From Aquificaceae bacterium UBA2488 (GTDB taxonomy: Bacteria; Aquificota; Aquificia; Aquificales; Aquificaceae): a DNA stretch of 6,436 nt. The notes beneath the pieces were generated by a model. It was not told the DNA's origin and searched no databases. It saw only the letters and a program-made list of their open reading frames with translations. Both the position numbers and the translations under genes were made by a program. Below, piece by piece: positions 1-5,108 of this stretch. The stretch covers positions 7,471 through 13,906 of the forward strand of contig DDOS01000006.1 in NCBI GenBank assembly GCA_002341805.1, in the 5' to 3' direction. Numbering within the stretch: the stretch's first letter is position 1; each line of letters starts with the position of its first letter.

Positions 1-345
1 CACGAAGAAGAACCTGTGAAATATCCAGAAGTTGCTTTGGTATGCGCCGCTGATGCACTATCGGCTGCAAGACCAGGAGCCAGAAGAGAATCTTTGGAAA
101 CTTATATAAAAAGACTTGAAAAGCTTGAAGAGATTGTTAAAAGCTTTGAAGGTGTAGTAAATGTCTATGCAGTCCAAGCAGGTAGAGAAGTAAGAGTTAT
201 CATATCTCCTGAGAAACTCACCGATGAACAGTCTTACGAGCTTTCTAAAAAAATAGCCAAGAAGATAGAAGAGGAGATGGATTATCCTGGCAATATCAAA
301 GTGGTGGTTATAAGAGAAAATAGATATGTAGAATATGCAAGATAA
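1..345 (+). CDS. rny: Ribonuclease Y, C-terminal fragment (5' end outside window)
   Basis: This is the last 114 residues of RNase Y, a membrane-anchored HD-domain endoribonuclease that starts mRNA decay. The frame is open from the first base, so the gene enters from the left; the GTG at 16 is an internal valine codon and not a start. Recognisable family signatures are [15 protein letters not shown] just after the HD domain, the helix [11 protein letters not shown], then [26 protein letters not shown] and the terminal VEYAR. RNase Y proteins normally end this way, so the C-terminus is complete. The N-terminal membrane anchor, KH domain and catalytic HD residues lie upstream of the window and cannot be judged. 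A hairpin terminator follows directly. Identification is by recall of the family's conserved C-terminus and is strong. Confidence 0.93.
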   Translation, partial: HEEEPVKYPEVALVCAADALSAARPGARRESLETYIKRLEKLEEIVKSFEGVVNVYAVQAGREVRVIISPEKLTDEQSYELSKKIAKKIEEEMDYPGNIKVVVIRENRYVEYAR

Positions 346-350
346 ATATA

Positions 351-372
351 GTGGGGTTTATCCCCGCTTTTT
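351..372 (+). terminator. Rho-independent terminator after rny
   Basis: Stem GTGGGG (351-356) pairs with CCCCGC (362-367), one pair being G-U, around a 5-nt loop; a run of five T follows. It begins 5 nt after the rny stop codon. The convergent DsrE-like gene ends at 374. Read on the minus strand the stem carries a C-A mismatch and is followed by TATATTTA, so it may also weakly stop transcription from the right. Confidence 0.8.
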
Positions 373-373
373 G

Positions 374-772
374 TTATGGTTTTGCATACATAAAACCTTG
401 TTTTTCTAAAGCACTCATATCAATAAGAACCCCCTTTACAGGTTTTACAAAATCTCCCATCATGTTTTTGGTGATATGAAACTTTTCCATAGTATTTTCA
501 CATACATGAAACTTTATCCTTCCATCGCTTTGTTTTACAAAATTTTCAAAAGCTTTCTCAGTTTTTGAATCTTTAAGCATATACTTTATGGTGGGTCCCC
601 ATACCTCCACCACCACATGGGCTTCTTTGTTTTTGGAAGTATGTTCTAATATGTTATCCACCATCTTCAGGCTTTTAGGATTATGAAAATCCAAAATCAC
701 ATTAAGAGGAGCTCCAAAGCTCATGGCCACACCAACCATAGCAGTTAGTACTAACAAACTTAACTTTCTCAT
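374..772 (-). CDS. Secreted DsrE/DsrF-family (COG1416-like) protein
   Basis: A 132-residue protein with an N-terminal export signal (residues 1 to about 20: MRKL, then a hydrophobic stretch, with possible cleavage after S18 or nearby), so it is probably periplasmic. The mature part resembles the small DsrE-like alpha/beta family: the NVILDFHNP strand near the start, VVVEVWGP at 53-60, a single cysteine at C91 in FHVCENTMEK, and the ending KQGFMYAKP, which matches the typical G-(Y/W)-A-Y-I-K-P tail. DsrE relatives take part in sulfur trafficking through a conserved cysteine; a role for C91 in binding sulfane sulfur is inference only. The ribosome site is weak: AAAGGA lies 13 nt upstream of the ATG. 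The signal peptide supports this start. It lies 44 nt after the DUF3501 gene on the same strand with no obvious terminator between them, so it may belong to the same transcript. Confidence 0.8.
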   Translation of the reverse strand: MRKLSLLVLTAMVGVAMSFGAPLNVILDFHNPKSLKMVDNILEHTSKNKEAHVVVEVWGPTIKYMLKDSKTEKAFENFVKQSDGRIKFHVCENTMEKFHITKNMMGDFVKPVKGVLIDMSALEKQGFMYAKP

Positions 773-816
773 ATCTTACATTTTATCCTTTCAAAAGCCA
801 AATACAATGATAGATA

Positions 817-1401
817 TTATTCTTCAGATAAATCTTTGTTAAGCTCTTGCTTTACATTTTGTGGTATAGGAGCTTTTAGCTTCATACCCTTATAATCTAT
901 CTCTATGAAAGCATCACTGTTTTTAAAAAGCTCTTTTTGATAGTTATCAAAATCAAACTTCAAGAAGTGTATTGTGGCAGCTATGCCATATTTATAATCC
1001 ATATCGCTTTGTTCGTTGGCTTTTGCTTTTATCTTTTGGTCTTTAAAGCTTAGATAAATAGCATCGTGAATACCCACAAGCGTTGGAAGAGTTTTCTTTC
1101 TAAGTTCATTGTCTGGAATTTCTATAAAGAATGTAGCACTTAGCTGATTTTTTTCTGGTATGAGATCGTTATAAACATCTATCTCAAACATAATGTCCTT
1201 TTCGTCCACCATACGTTCTGCTCTTATCATCTCTTGGATTTGAAACCATGCACTCAAAGTGTTTTCAAAAAATATATGAAACTTATCTCCTATAAATACA
1301 CTTCTATTCTTTTTTATATCAAGATAATCCCTTGTTTTTTGGTTTCTAAGCTTTTCATATTCGTATAAATTTAAAATGTCATCAAAAGTAAGCTTTTTCA
1401 T
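817..1401 (-). CDS. DUF3501 family protein
   Basis: A 194-residue soluble protein that I recognise as DUF3501, a family with no established activity. Supporting blocks are LTFDDILNLYEYEKLR at the start, the acidic/aromatic block with FFEN (44-47) and QIQEMIRAER (54-63), YNDLIP (77-82), ATFFIEIPDNELR (89-101) and HFLKFDF (145-151). It has no cysteine and no signal or membrane segment, so it is cytoplasmic and unlikely to bind a cluster by itself. I chose the ATG at 1399-1401 (MKKLTF...): a GGAGGT at 1406-1411 sits 4 nt before it. The ATG 12 nt further upstream (MEVN...) lies within that same Shine-Dalgarno sequence. One nucleotide separates it from the Fe-S gene upstream, so translation is probably coupled. 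Family members are known to me mainly as neighbours of rubrerythrin and this type of Fe-S protein, as seen here. Confidence 0.88.
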   Translation of the reverse strand: MKKLTFDDILNLYEYEKLRNQKTRDYLDIKKNRSVFIGDKFHIFFENTLSAWFQIQEMIRAERMVDEKDIMFEIDVYNDLIPEKNQLSATFFIEIPDNELRKKTLPTLVGIHDAIYLSFKDQKIKAKANEQSDMDYKYGIAATIHFLKFDFDNYQKELFKNSDAFIEIDYKGMKLKAPIPQNVKQELNKDLSEE

Positions 1402-1402
1402 A

Positions 1403-2680
1403 TTAACCTCCATAAGCCATAGAAAGCACTTCTAATGGGCTATAAACATGTTTTGAAGTATTTAGCTCTATAAAATTACCCGCCAAAGGGCAATCAGAAA
1501 CTACCATATCAGCATTTTGATGTAAAATATTATCAAATAGTGGTTTACCTACCTCTATAGCCATATCAAAGGTGTTTTTCTTAACACCAAAAGTCCCATC
1601 GTGCCCAGAGCATATCTCTACTATACGAACTTTTGTATTTGGTATCATGCGCATCAAAGCTGCAGATTTATAACCTACTCCTAAGGATTTTAAATGACAG
1701 GCTATATGATAATCTATCTTACCTATAGAGTTTTTAAAATCTTTGTTGAAAAGCCCTTCTTGATTAAGACTAAACAGATAATCCCCTATCTCAAAGACTT
1801 TTTCGCTCACTTGTTTAGCTTCATCTGTTCTTAAAAGGAGTGGATACTCATGCTTTAGCTGTAATGCACAGGTAGGTACTGGTACTATGATATCGTATCC
1901 ATTTTTTACATAGCTTATTAGATTATCTACATTGTATTTGGCTTTTTTGATGGAACTATCTATATCTCCAATATCAAAAAACGGTATACCACAGCAATTT
2001 TGCTCTGGAATCTCTACATATATGTTATTCTTTGATAAAATATTTAATAAAGCCTTACCCTTTTCTAAAAAGTTGTAATTTAATAAGCATGTGTAAAACA
2101 ATACCGCCTTTCTAACAGGGTTTTTTGGTGATATATAATGTTCTTTAAAAAAGCTTGTAAAGGTTTTTTCATTGATAGGAGGAAGTTTGGCACGTGTATC
2201 TATACCCATGGTTTTTTCCATTATAACCCTTACTGGTTTTATGTTGTTTGTGGTGTTTGCTATTTTAGAAAAAGGTACTGATAGTTTACCTATCAAATCT
2301 GTATTTAAAATAACTTTGTCTATAGGGTTTGCTCCTTGCTTTTTATATTTAATAGCCTTGTATCTTAAAGATAGATGTGGGAAATCAAGCATCCATTCAT
2401 GTGGAGGTGTGTATGGACATTTAAAATAGCATTGCTTACAGTGAAAACAAAGTTCTAAAGGCTTTTCAAGCTCCTCTTTTGAAAGGTTTTCTAAATTATC
2501 GTTGTGCTTGTCCACCGCGTCAAAAAGAGCAGGGAAAGATGGGCAAAAATTAACACACATTCTACAGTCTTTACATTTTGTATATACCCTTTTTGCTTCT
2601 TTTATTAGATCTCCTTCATTGTAAAAATTTGGATCATCTAAATTAAAATTAAAATCCTTTAACCCACCAATATCTGACAT
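1403..2680 (-). CDS. Heterodisulfide reductase/GlpC-like Fe-S oxidoreductase (2x[4Fe-4S] plus CCG domains)
   Basis: A 425-residue cytoplasmic electron-transfer protein. Two ferredoxin-type motifs near the N-terminus, C36-x2-C39-x2-C42-x3-C46-P and C78-x2-C81-x2-C84-x3-C88-P, should bind two [4Fe-4S] clusters. Two cysteine-rich (CCG/DUF224) repeats follow, as in HdrB and GlpC. The first has C198, C229-C230-G and C271. The second is degenerate, with C328, C357-S-G in CSGHDGTFGVK, and C397 in SDCPLAGN. The CSGHDGT and DCPLAGN signatures are ones I associate with the variant found beside DUF3501. There is no flavin domain or membrane segment, so it must pass electrons to a partner; the rubrerythrin upstream is the obvious candidate, by inference. 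GGAG at 2687-2690 lies 6 nt before the ATG. It starts 52 nt after the rubrerythrin stop, and its end nearly touches the DUF3501 start. Confidence 0.9.
   Translation of the reverse strand: MSDIGGLKDFNFNLDDPNFYNEGDLIKEAKRVYTKCKDCRMCVNFCPSFPALFDAVDKHNDNLENLSKEELEKPLELCFHCKQCYFKCPYTPPHEWMLDFPHLSLRYKAIKYKKQGANPIDKVILNTDLIGKLSVPFSKIANTTNNIKPVRVIMEKTMGIDTRAKLPPINEKTFTSFFKEHYISPKNPVRKAVLFYTCLLNYNFLEKGKALLNILSKNNIYVEIPEQNCCGIPFFDIGDIDSSIKKAKYNVDNLISYVKNGYDIIVPVPTCALQLKHEYPLLLRTDEAKQVSEKVFEIGDYLFSLNQEGLFNKDFKNSIGKIDYHIACHLKSLGVGYKSAALMRMIPNTKVRIVEICSGHDGTFGVKKNTFDMAIEVGKPLFDNILHQNADMVVSDCPLAGNFIELNTSKHVYSPLEVLSMAYGG
1406..1411 (-). promoter_or_regulatory. Shine-Dalgarno site deciding the DUF3501 start
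   Basis: GGAGGT on the minus strand, formed by the last two glycine codons of the Fe-S gene, followed by TAAT and then ATG at 1401. It overlaps the upstream candidate ATG (1411-1413), which therefore cannot be the start it serves. Confidence 0.8.
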
Positions 2681-2701
2681 AAAATACTCCTATTTAAAAC
2701 A

Positions 2702-2717
2702 GGGGCCTAAAAGCCCC
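2702..2717 (-). terminator. Hairpin between rubrerythrin and Fe-S gene: terminator or attenuator
   Basis: A perfect 5-bp GC stem (GGGGC / GCCCC) with a 6-nt loop, followed on the minus strand by TGTTTT. It falls between the rubrerythrin stop and the Shine-Dalgarno site of the Fe-S gene. The stem is short and the T-run interrupted, so partial read-through to the next two genes is likely. Such an element would give much more rubrerythrin mRNA than Fe-S/DUF3501 mRNA. Confidence 0.6.
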
Positions 2718-2730
2718 AAACATTATGTTT
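2718..2730. repeat. Short palindrome AAACATTATGTTT
   Basis: A perfect 13-bp inverted repeat (AAACAT-T-ATGTTT) directly beside the GC hairpin, 3 nt from the rubrerythrin stop codon. In the transcript it could form a weak second hairpin, and its AAACA can alternatively pair with the TGTTT after the GC stem. AT-rich palindromes of this size arise by chance in such DNA, so no function is claimed. Confidence 0.4.
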
Positions 2731-2732
2731 TA

Positions 2733-3167
2733 TTAGCCGTTTTTAACGGATTCCAATGCTTTTTGGAATCTACCAGCGTGAGATTTTTCTGCTTTTGCCA
2801 ATGTTTCAAACCAAAGGGCTATATCTTCAAAGCCTTCTTCTCTAGCAGTTTTTGCAAAACCTGGATACATTTCTGTATATTCATACACTTCACCAGCTAC
2901 TGCGGATTCAAGCATTTCTTCTAAGGTGTTTATGGATTTCTCGGTGGCTGGATCTACGCCGTTATATTTTCTCATGTAGTCAAGGTGTCCAAAAGCGTGT
3001 CCTGTTTCGCCTTCGCCAGTTTCTCTAAAGTTGTTAGCTACATCTGGATAGCCTTGGATATCAGCCTCTCTGGCAAAGTATAGATATCTTCTGTTGGCCT
3101 GGGACTCCCCAGCAAAAGCGTGCTTTAGACATTCCAATGTTTTGGTACCTCTTAAATCTTTGCTCAT
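2733..3167 (-). CDS. rbr: Rubrerythrin, single-domain (no rubredoxin domain)
   Basis: A 144-residue four-helix-bundle diiron protein, expected to reduce hydrogen peroxide in the cytoplasm. The ligand set is visible: E21 in [12 protein letters not shown]54-x2-H57 in EGETGHA, E93 and E96 in [12 protein letters not shown], and E127-x2-H130 in [10 protein letters not shown]. Classical rubrerythrins are about 190 residues and end with a rubredoxin domain carrying two CxxC motifs. This one stops after the second ExxH helix and has only one cysteine (C13), so it needs an external electron donor. The Fe-S protein encoded next in the operon is a plausible donor (inference). A strong GGAGGT at 3175-3180 sits 7 nt before the ATG, and an inverted repeat of Fur/PerR type lies just upstream. 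Family assignment is very secure. Confidence 0.95.
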   Translation of the reverse strand: MSKDLRGTKTLECLKHAFAGESQANRRYLYFAREADIQGYPDVANNFRETGEGETGHAFGHLDYMRKYNGVDPATEKSINTLEEMLESAVAGEVYEYTEMYPGFAKTAREEGFEDIALWFETLAKAEKSHAGRFQKALESVKNG

Positions 3168-3174
3168 AGCAAAT

Positions 3175-3180
3175 ACCTCC
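3175..3180 (-). promoter_or_regulatory. Shine-Dalgarno site of rubrerythrin gene
   Basis: GGAGGT on the minus strand, 7 nt before the ATG at 3167. It is the best ribosome site in the window together with that of DUF3501, consistent with high expression of rubrerythrin. Confidence 0.85.
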
Positions 3181-3193
3181 TAAAAATGGATTT

Positions 3194-3216
3194 TAATTAA
3201 GAATAATTCTTAATTA
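3194..3216. promoter_or_regulatory. Candidate Fur/PerR-family operator upstream of rubrerythrin
   Basis: A perfect inverted repeat: TAATTAAGAA (3194-3203), a 3-nt centre TAA, and TTCTTAATTA (3207-3216). Read as a 7-1-7 box centred at 3205 it is TAAGAAT-A-ATTCTTA, sharing the AAT-N-ATT core of Fur (TGATAAT-N-ATTATCA) and PerR (TTATAAT-N-ATTATAA) boxes. It lies 27-49 nt upstream of the rubrerythrin start and overlaps the proposed -10 element, a position suited to repression. PerR control of rubrerythrin is known in other bacteria; the identity of the regulator here is inference. Confidence 0.6.
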
Positions 3217-3227
3217 GGAAAAAACAA
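3200..3227 (-). promoter_or_regulatory. Possible promoter of the rubrerythrin operon
   Basis: On the minus strand, TTGTTT (3222-3227) as -35, a 16-nt spacer, and TATTCT (3200-3205) as -10. Each matches the sigma-70 consensus at four of six positions. It would start transcription near 3193 and give a leader of about 26 nt containing the GGAGGT site. The -10 lies inside the inverted repeat. Confidence 0.4.
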
Positions 3228-3274
3228 TGATGCCTAGTCATAGTTTTTAGCTTTTAAAAAATACATAAAAAATT

Positions 3275-3294
3275 TATATTATAATGATAATATA
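3275..3294. promoter_or_regulatory. -10 box within an AT palindrome, upstream of the lipoprotein gene
   Basis: A consensus TATAAT lies at 3280-3285 on the + strand, inside an 8-bp inverted repeat TATATTAT-AATG-ATAATATA. Transcription from it would begin near 3292, about 9 nt before the ATG at 3301, which fits the absence of any Shine-Dalgarno site there. No convincing -35 element is seen. The palindrome could be an operator, but in DNA this AT-rich that is uncertain. Confidence 0.4.
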
Positions 3295-3300
3295 TTAAGT

Positions 3301-3693
3301 ATGAAGATAAGATATTTATTGCTTGTTGGATTAGCAGGATGTTTGATTTTAAGTGGTTGTTCTCCTGAAATGGCTCACATAGATACACCAGAACATGTTT
3401 TTAAAGAATACCAAAAAGATTTACAAACCCGCGATGTAGAGGATGCCATAAAACTTATAAACCCAGATGATGTTTCAGAAAGAGGTAAAGAGTGGGCTAA
3501 AAGATGGATAGAGCTTCATTTTCATAATATTAAAAGCGTAAAATTAGAGGATATGGCTATCTTAGGTGGGACTGCCAGGTCAAGGGTTAAACTTATCTAC
3601 AAAGACGGTACCACCAAAGAATCAAAGATGTTTTTTATTAGAAATAATGGAGCTTGGTATATCAGCCCAAATTTTAGCTTTGGAGGAGAGTGA
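3301..3693 (+). CDS. Small lipoprotein with probable NTF2-like (DUF4878-type) domain
   Basis: A 130-residue exported lipoprotein. Residues 1-20 form a type II signal peptide ending in lipobox L17-S-G-C20, so the mature protein starts at C20 and is anchored by lipid. The rest (about residues 28-126) begins with TPEHVFKEYQKDLQTRDVEDAIKLIN and continues with strands ending in AWYISPNFSF. This layout, helices followed by a curved sheet, is that of NTF2-like lipoproteins such as DUF4878; the assignment is by pattern and moderate. No catalytic residues are evident. There is no Shine-Dalgarno sequence before the ATG. It is the first gene of the pseudopilin operon, and its stop overlaps the next start (TGATG), which suggests a task linked to envelope or secretion assembly rather than to the divergent rubrerythrin genes. 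Confidence 0.75.
   Translation: MKIRYLLLVGLAGCLILSGCSPEMAHIDTPEHVFKEYQKDLQTRDVEDAIKLINPDDVSERGKEWAKRWIELHFHNIKSVKLEDMAILGGTARSRVKLIYKDGTTKESKMFFIRNNGAWYISPNFSFGGE
3682..3688 (+). promoter_or_regulatory. Shine-Dalgarno site deciding the membrane-protein start
   Basis: GGAGGAG within the last codons of the lipoprotein gene. It lies 6 nt (from GGAGG) before the ATG at 3693 and only 3 nt before the alternative GTG at 3690, so the ATG is preferred. Confidence 0.75.
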
Positions 3694-4472
3694 TGCTAAG
3701 TATATGGGAAATTTTTAAATACCTTTTTGATTATACTCAAAGCTTTATAACCAAAAAGCCATTGGCAGTGTTTTCTTATATCTTACTCATTATAATAGTG
3801 GAAGTATCTGATAACATAGTCCCTAAGGACTTTGTTTATATAAGCATATTTTTATCTATACTATTTACGCTTTTTTCCAACGCTTTTCTGATAAAAATAG
3901 GGCATTTAACCCTAAGCAACAAAGAGCTCGTTTCTTTTGAAAAAGCCCTCAAAGAATCAAGTGTTTTATCTTTTTTTACAGAGTACATTGCCCAATCAGT
4001 AGGCATGCTTCTTGGAAATGTGCTCGTTTTTCTCATTATATTCTTTGGAGAAGCAGCCGTTTTAAATTTTAGTGGATTTTTAGAAGCTTATTATAAAGCA
4101 AAAAACCACAATATATTTGCTATAAACTACACACCAAGTATTACTTTAGGAGTGCTTTTTGTATTTATCACTTTGTCTATAATATCTTATGTGGCTCCAT
4201 ATGTGTATGCTTCTGTTTATACCTCAGAAAACTTTAAAGAAGCCTTCACAAGAGTATTTGACCTAATATCCTTAGGGGTTTGGAAAAAATGTTTTAATCT
4301 AACTTATTTTTTTGATGTAAGCATGTGGTTTGTATATTCCACAATGGTTATAGTGATGATAATGCCTTTGATGTTTTATAGTATTGCGGCTTTTATTGGG
4401 CTTTTGATAATTGGTATATACATAATACAGTTTCCTATGTTTAGCGTTATGGTAAGGTATTGGAGAGAATGA
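3693..4472 (+). CDS. Six-helix integral membrane protein, unknown function
   Basis: A 259-residue inner-membrane protein I cannot assign to a named family. Hydrophobic segments are at about residues 23-38, 46-68, 103-120, 149-172, 211-229 and 231-250. The first three and last three are separated by charged loops (for example 76-91, FKEAFTRVFD 181-190, WKKC 197-200). The pattern of a helix ending in VAPYVYAS followed by an amphipathic EAF segment recalls families such as DUF4013 or DUF975, but this is only a resemblance. No catalytic or transport motif is visible. Its ATG overlaps the lipoprotein stop by one base and its own stop overlaps the gspG start by one base (both TGATG), so it is translated together with a lipoprotein and the major pseudopilin. 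A role in pseudopilus or envelope assembly is inference from context. Confidence 0.75.
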   Translation: MLSIWEIFKYLFDYTQSFITKKPLAVFSYILLIIIVEVSDNIVPKDFVYISIFLSILFTLFSNAFLIKIGHLTLSNKELVSFEKALKESSVLSFFTEYIAQSVGMLLGNVLVFLIIFFGEAAVLNFSGFLEAYYKAKNHNIFAINYTPSITLGVLFVFITLSIISYVAPYVYASVYTSENFKEAFTRVFDLISLGVWKKCFNLTYFFDVSMWFVYSTMVIVMIMPLMFYSIAAFIGLLIIGIYIIQFPMFSVMVRYWRE

Positions 4473-4870
4473 TGAAAAAAGGTTTTACCCTCATTGAGCT
4501 TTTAGTGGTAATAGTTATAATCGGTGTACTGGCTGCTATCATAATACCGCGTATTACTAATAGGATAGGTGAAGCTAAGCTAAAAGCCACAAAAGTTCAA
4601 CTTAAAAACCTTCAAGGAGGGTTGGAGCAGTATTATATAGACACTGGTATGTATCCCACCACCGCCCAAGGACTTAATGCTTTAGTACAAAAACCCACAT
4701 TACCACCTATACCAGATAATTGGCATAAAGAACTTGATAGAGTGCCTACCGATGGATGGGGACATAAGTTTTATTATATATCTCCTGCACCAGACCATCC
4801 TTATGATTTATTTGCCAAAACCCCAGATGGTAAGAAAGTTGATGTATGGACGATGCATCTTAAAAAATAA
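4472..4870 (+). CDS. gspG: Type II secretion major pseudopilin GspG
   Basis: A 132-residue prepilin-like protein that should polymerise into the periplasmic pseudopilus of type II secretion. The leader MKKG is followed by FTLIELLVVIVIIGVLAAIIIP, so the prepilin peptidase GspO would cut after G4 and methylate F5; E9 is the conserved Glu5 of the mature protein. GspG-specific features follow: YPTTAQGLNALVQKP (61-75), PDNW (81-84), PTDGWGHKF (92-100) and YDLFAKTPDGK (111-121), the region that binds calcium in known GspG. The usual serine of YD-(I/L)-(Y/F)-S is alanine here. GGAG at 4462-4465 lies 6 nt before the chosen ATG; the ATG at 4469 and a TTG at 4460 are less well placed. The gene overlaps the preceding membrane-protein stop. 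Length matches the family. Confidence 0.92.
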   Translation: MKKGFTLIELLVVIVIIGVLAAIIIPRITNRIGEAKLKATKVQLKNLQGGLEQYYIDTGMYPTTAQGLNALVQKPTLPPIPDNWHKELDRVPTDGWGHKFYYISPAPDHPYDLFAKTPDGKKVDVWTMHLKK

Positions 4871-5108
4871 TGGCTTTACCCTTTTAGAGACTTTGGGAGC
4901 TTTTATAGTATTTGTAATACTAATATCTATATCTTATTCACTTCTTTTAAAAGCCCTAAATCTAAGACAAAGACAGCAAGATATCATAAAAGGTAGTTTT
5001 GTGCTTTTTAGATTAAAAACACCTACAAAAACCTATGATATAAAATCTTTAAAAACCAAGTGTTATATCTTTAAATATAGACATCTGAAAACCGTAAGAT
5101 TTCAATGA
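4842..5108 (+). CDS. Minor pseudopilin (GspI-like), start inside gspG
   Basis: A short pseudopilin. The signature NNG-FTLLETLGAFIVFVIL shows a prepilin cleavage site and the conserved Glu5, then a hydrophobic helix, a polar helix with LNLRQRQQD and about 40 further residues rich in Lys and aromatic residues. The mature part is about 77 residues, shorter than the roughly 110-120 usual for GspI, so the class is uncertain. No ATG, GTG or TTG adjoins the leader. The nearest in-frame start is ATG 4842 (MYGRCILKNNG leader, 11 residues), giving a 29-nt out-of-frame overlap with gspG; ATG 4827 would give a 16-residue leader. An ATC at 4857 is a less likely non-canonical start. The stop overlaps the next start as ATGA. 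It would probably be translated by ribosomes finishing gspG. Confidence 0.72.
   Translation: MYGRCILKNNGFTLLETLGAFIVFVILISISYSLLLKALNLRQRQQDIIKGSFVLFRLKTPTKTYDIKSLKTKCYIFKYRHLKTVRFQ

Noticed and set aside
16..18. GTG at 16 as a gene start
   Set aside because: The frame is open to the window edge and the following residues are the C-terminal part of RNase Y, so this is an internal codon.
2172..2429. Open frame of 85 codons on the + strand
   Set aside because: Lies wholly inside the Fe-S protein gene on the other strand, has no ribosome site or recognisable protein, and the opposite frame has strong cysteine motifs.
3690..3692. GTG as start of the membrane protein
   Set aside because: Only 3 nt from the GGAGGAG site, whereas the ATG at 3693 has proper spacing and forms the same TGATG overlap as gspG.
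3836..4036. Open frame of 66 codons on the - strand
   Set aside because: Antisense shadow of the membrane-protein gene; no ribosome site and no recognisable features.
4734..4826. N-terminal extension of the second pseudopilin upstream to ATG 4734
   Set aside because: This stretch is an out-of-frame reading of the conserved C-terminal part of gspG, and would give a leader of nearly 50 residues before the prepilin site.
4862..4867. Programmed frameshift on AAAAAA fusing GspG to the next pseudopilin
   Set aside because: A fusion would bury the second prepilin cleavage site and membrane helix in the middle of a protein, which does not fit pseudopilin maturation; an overlapping start is simpler. 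Not excluded as a minor event.
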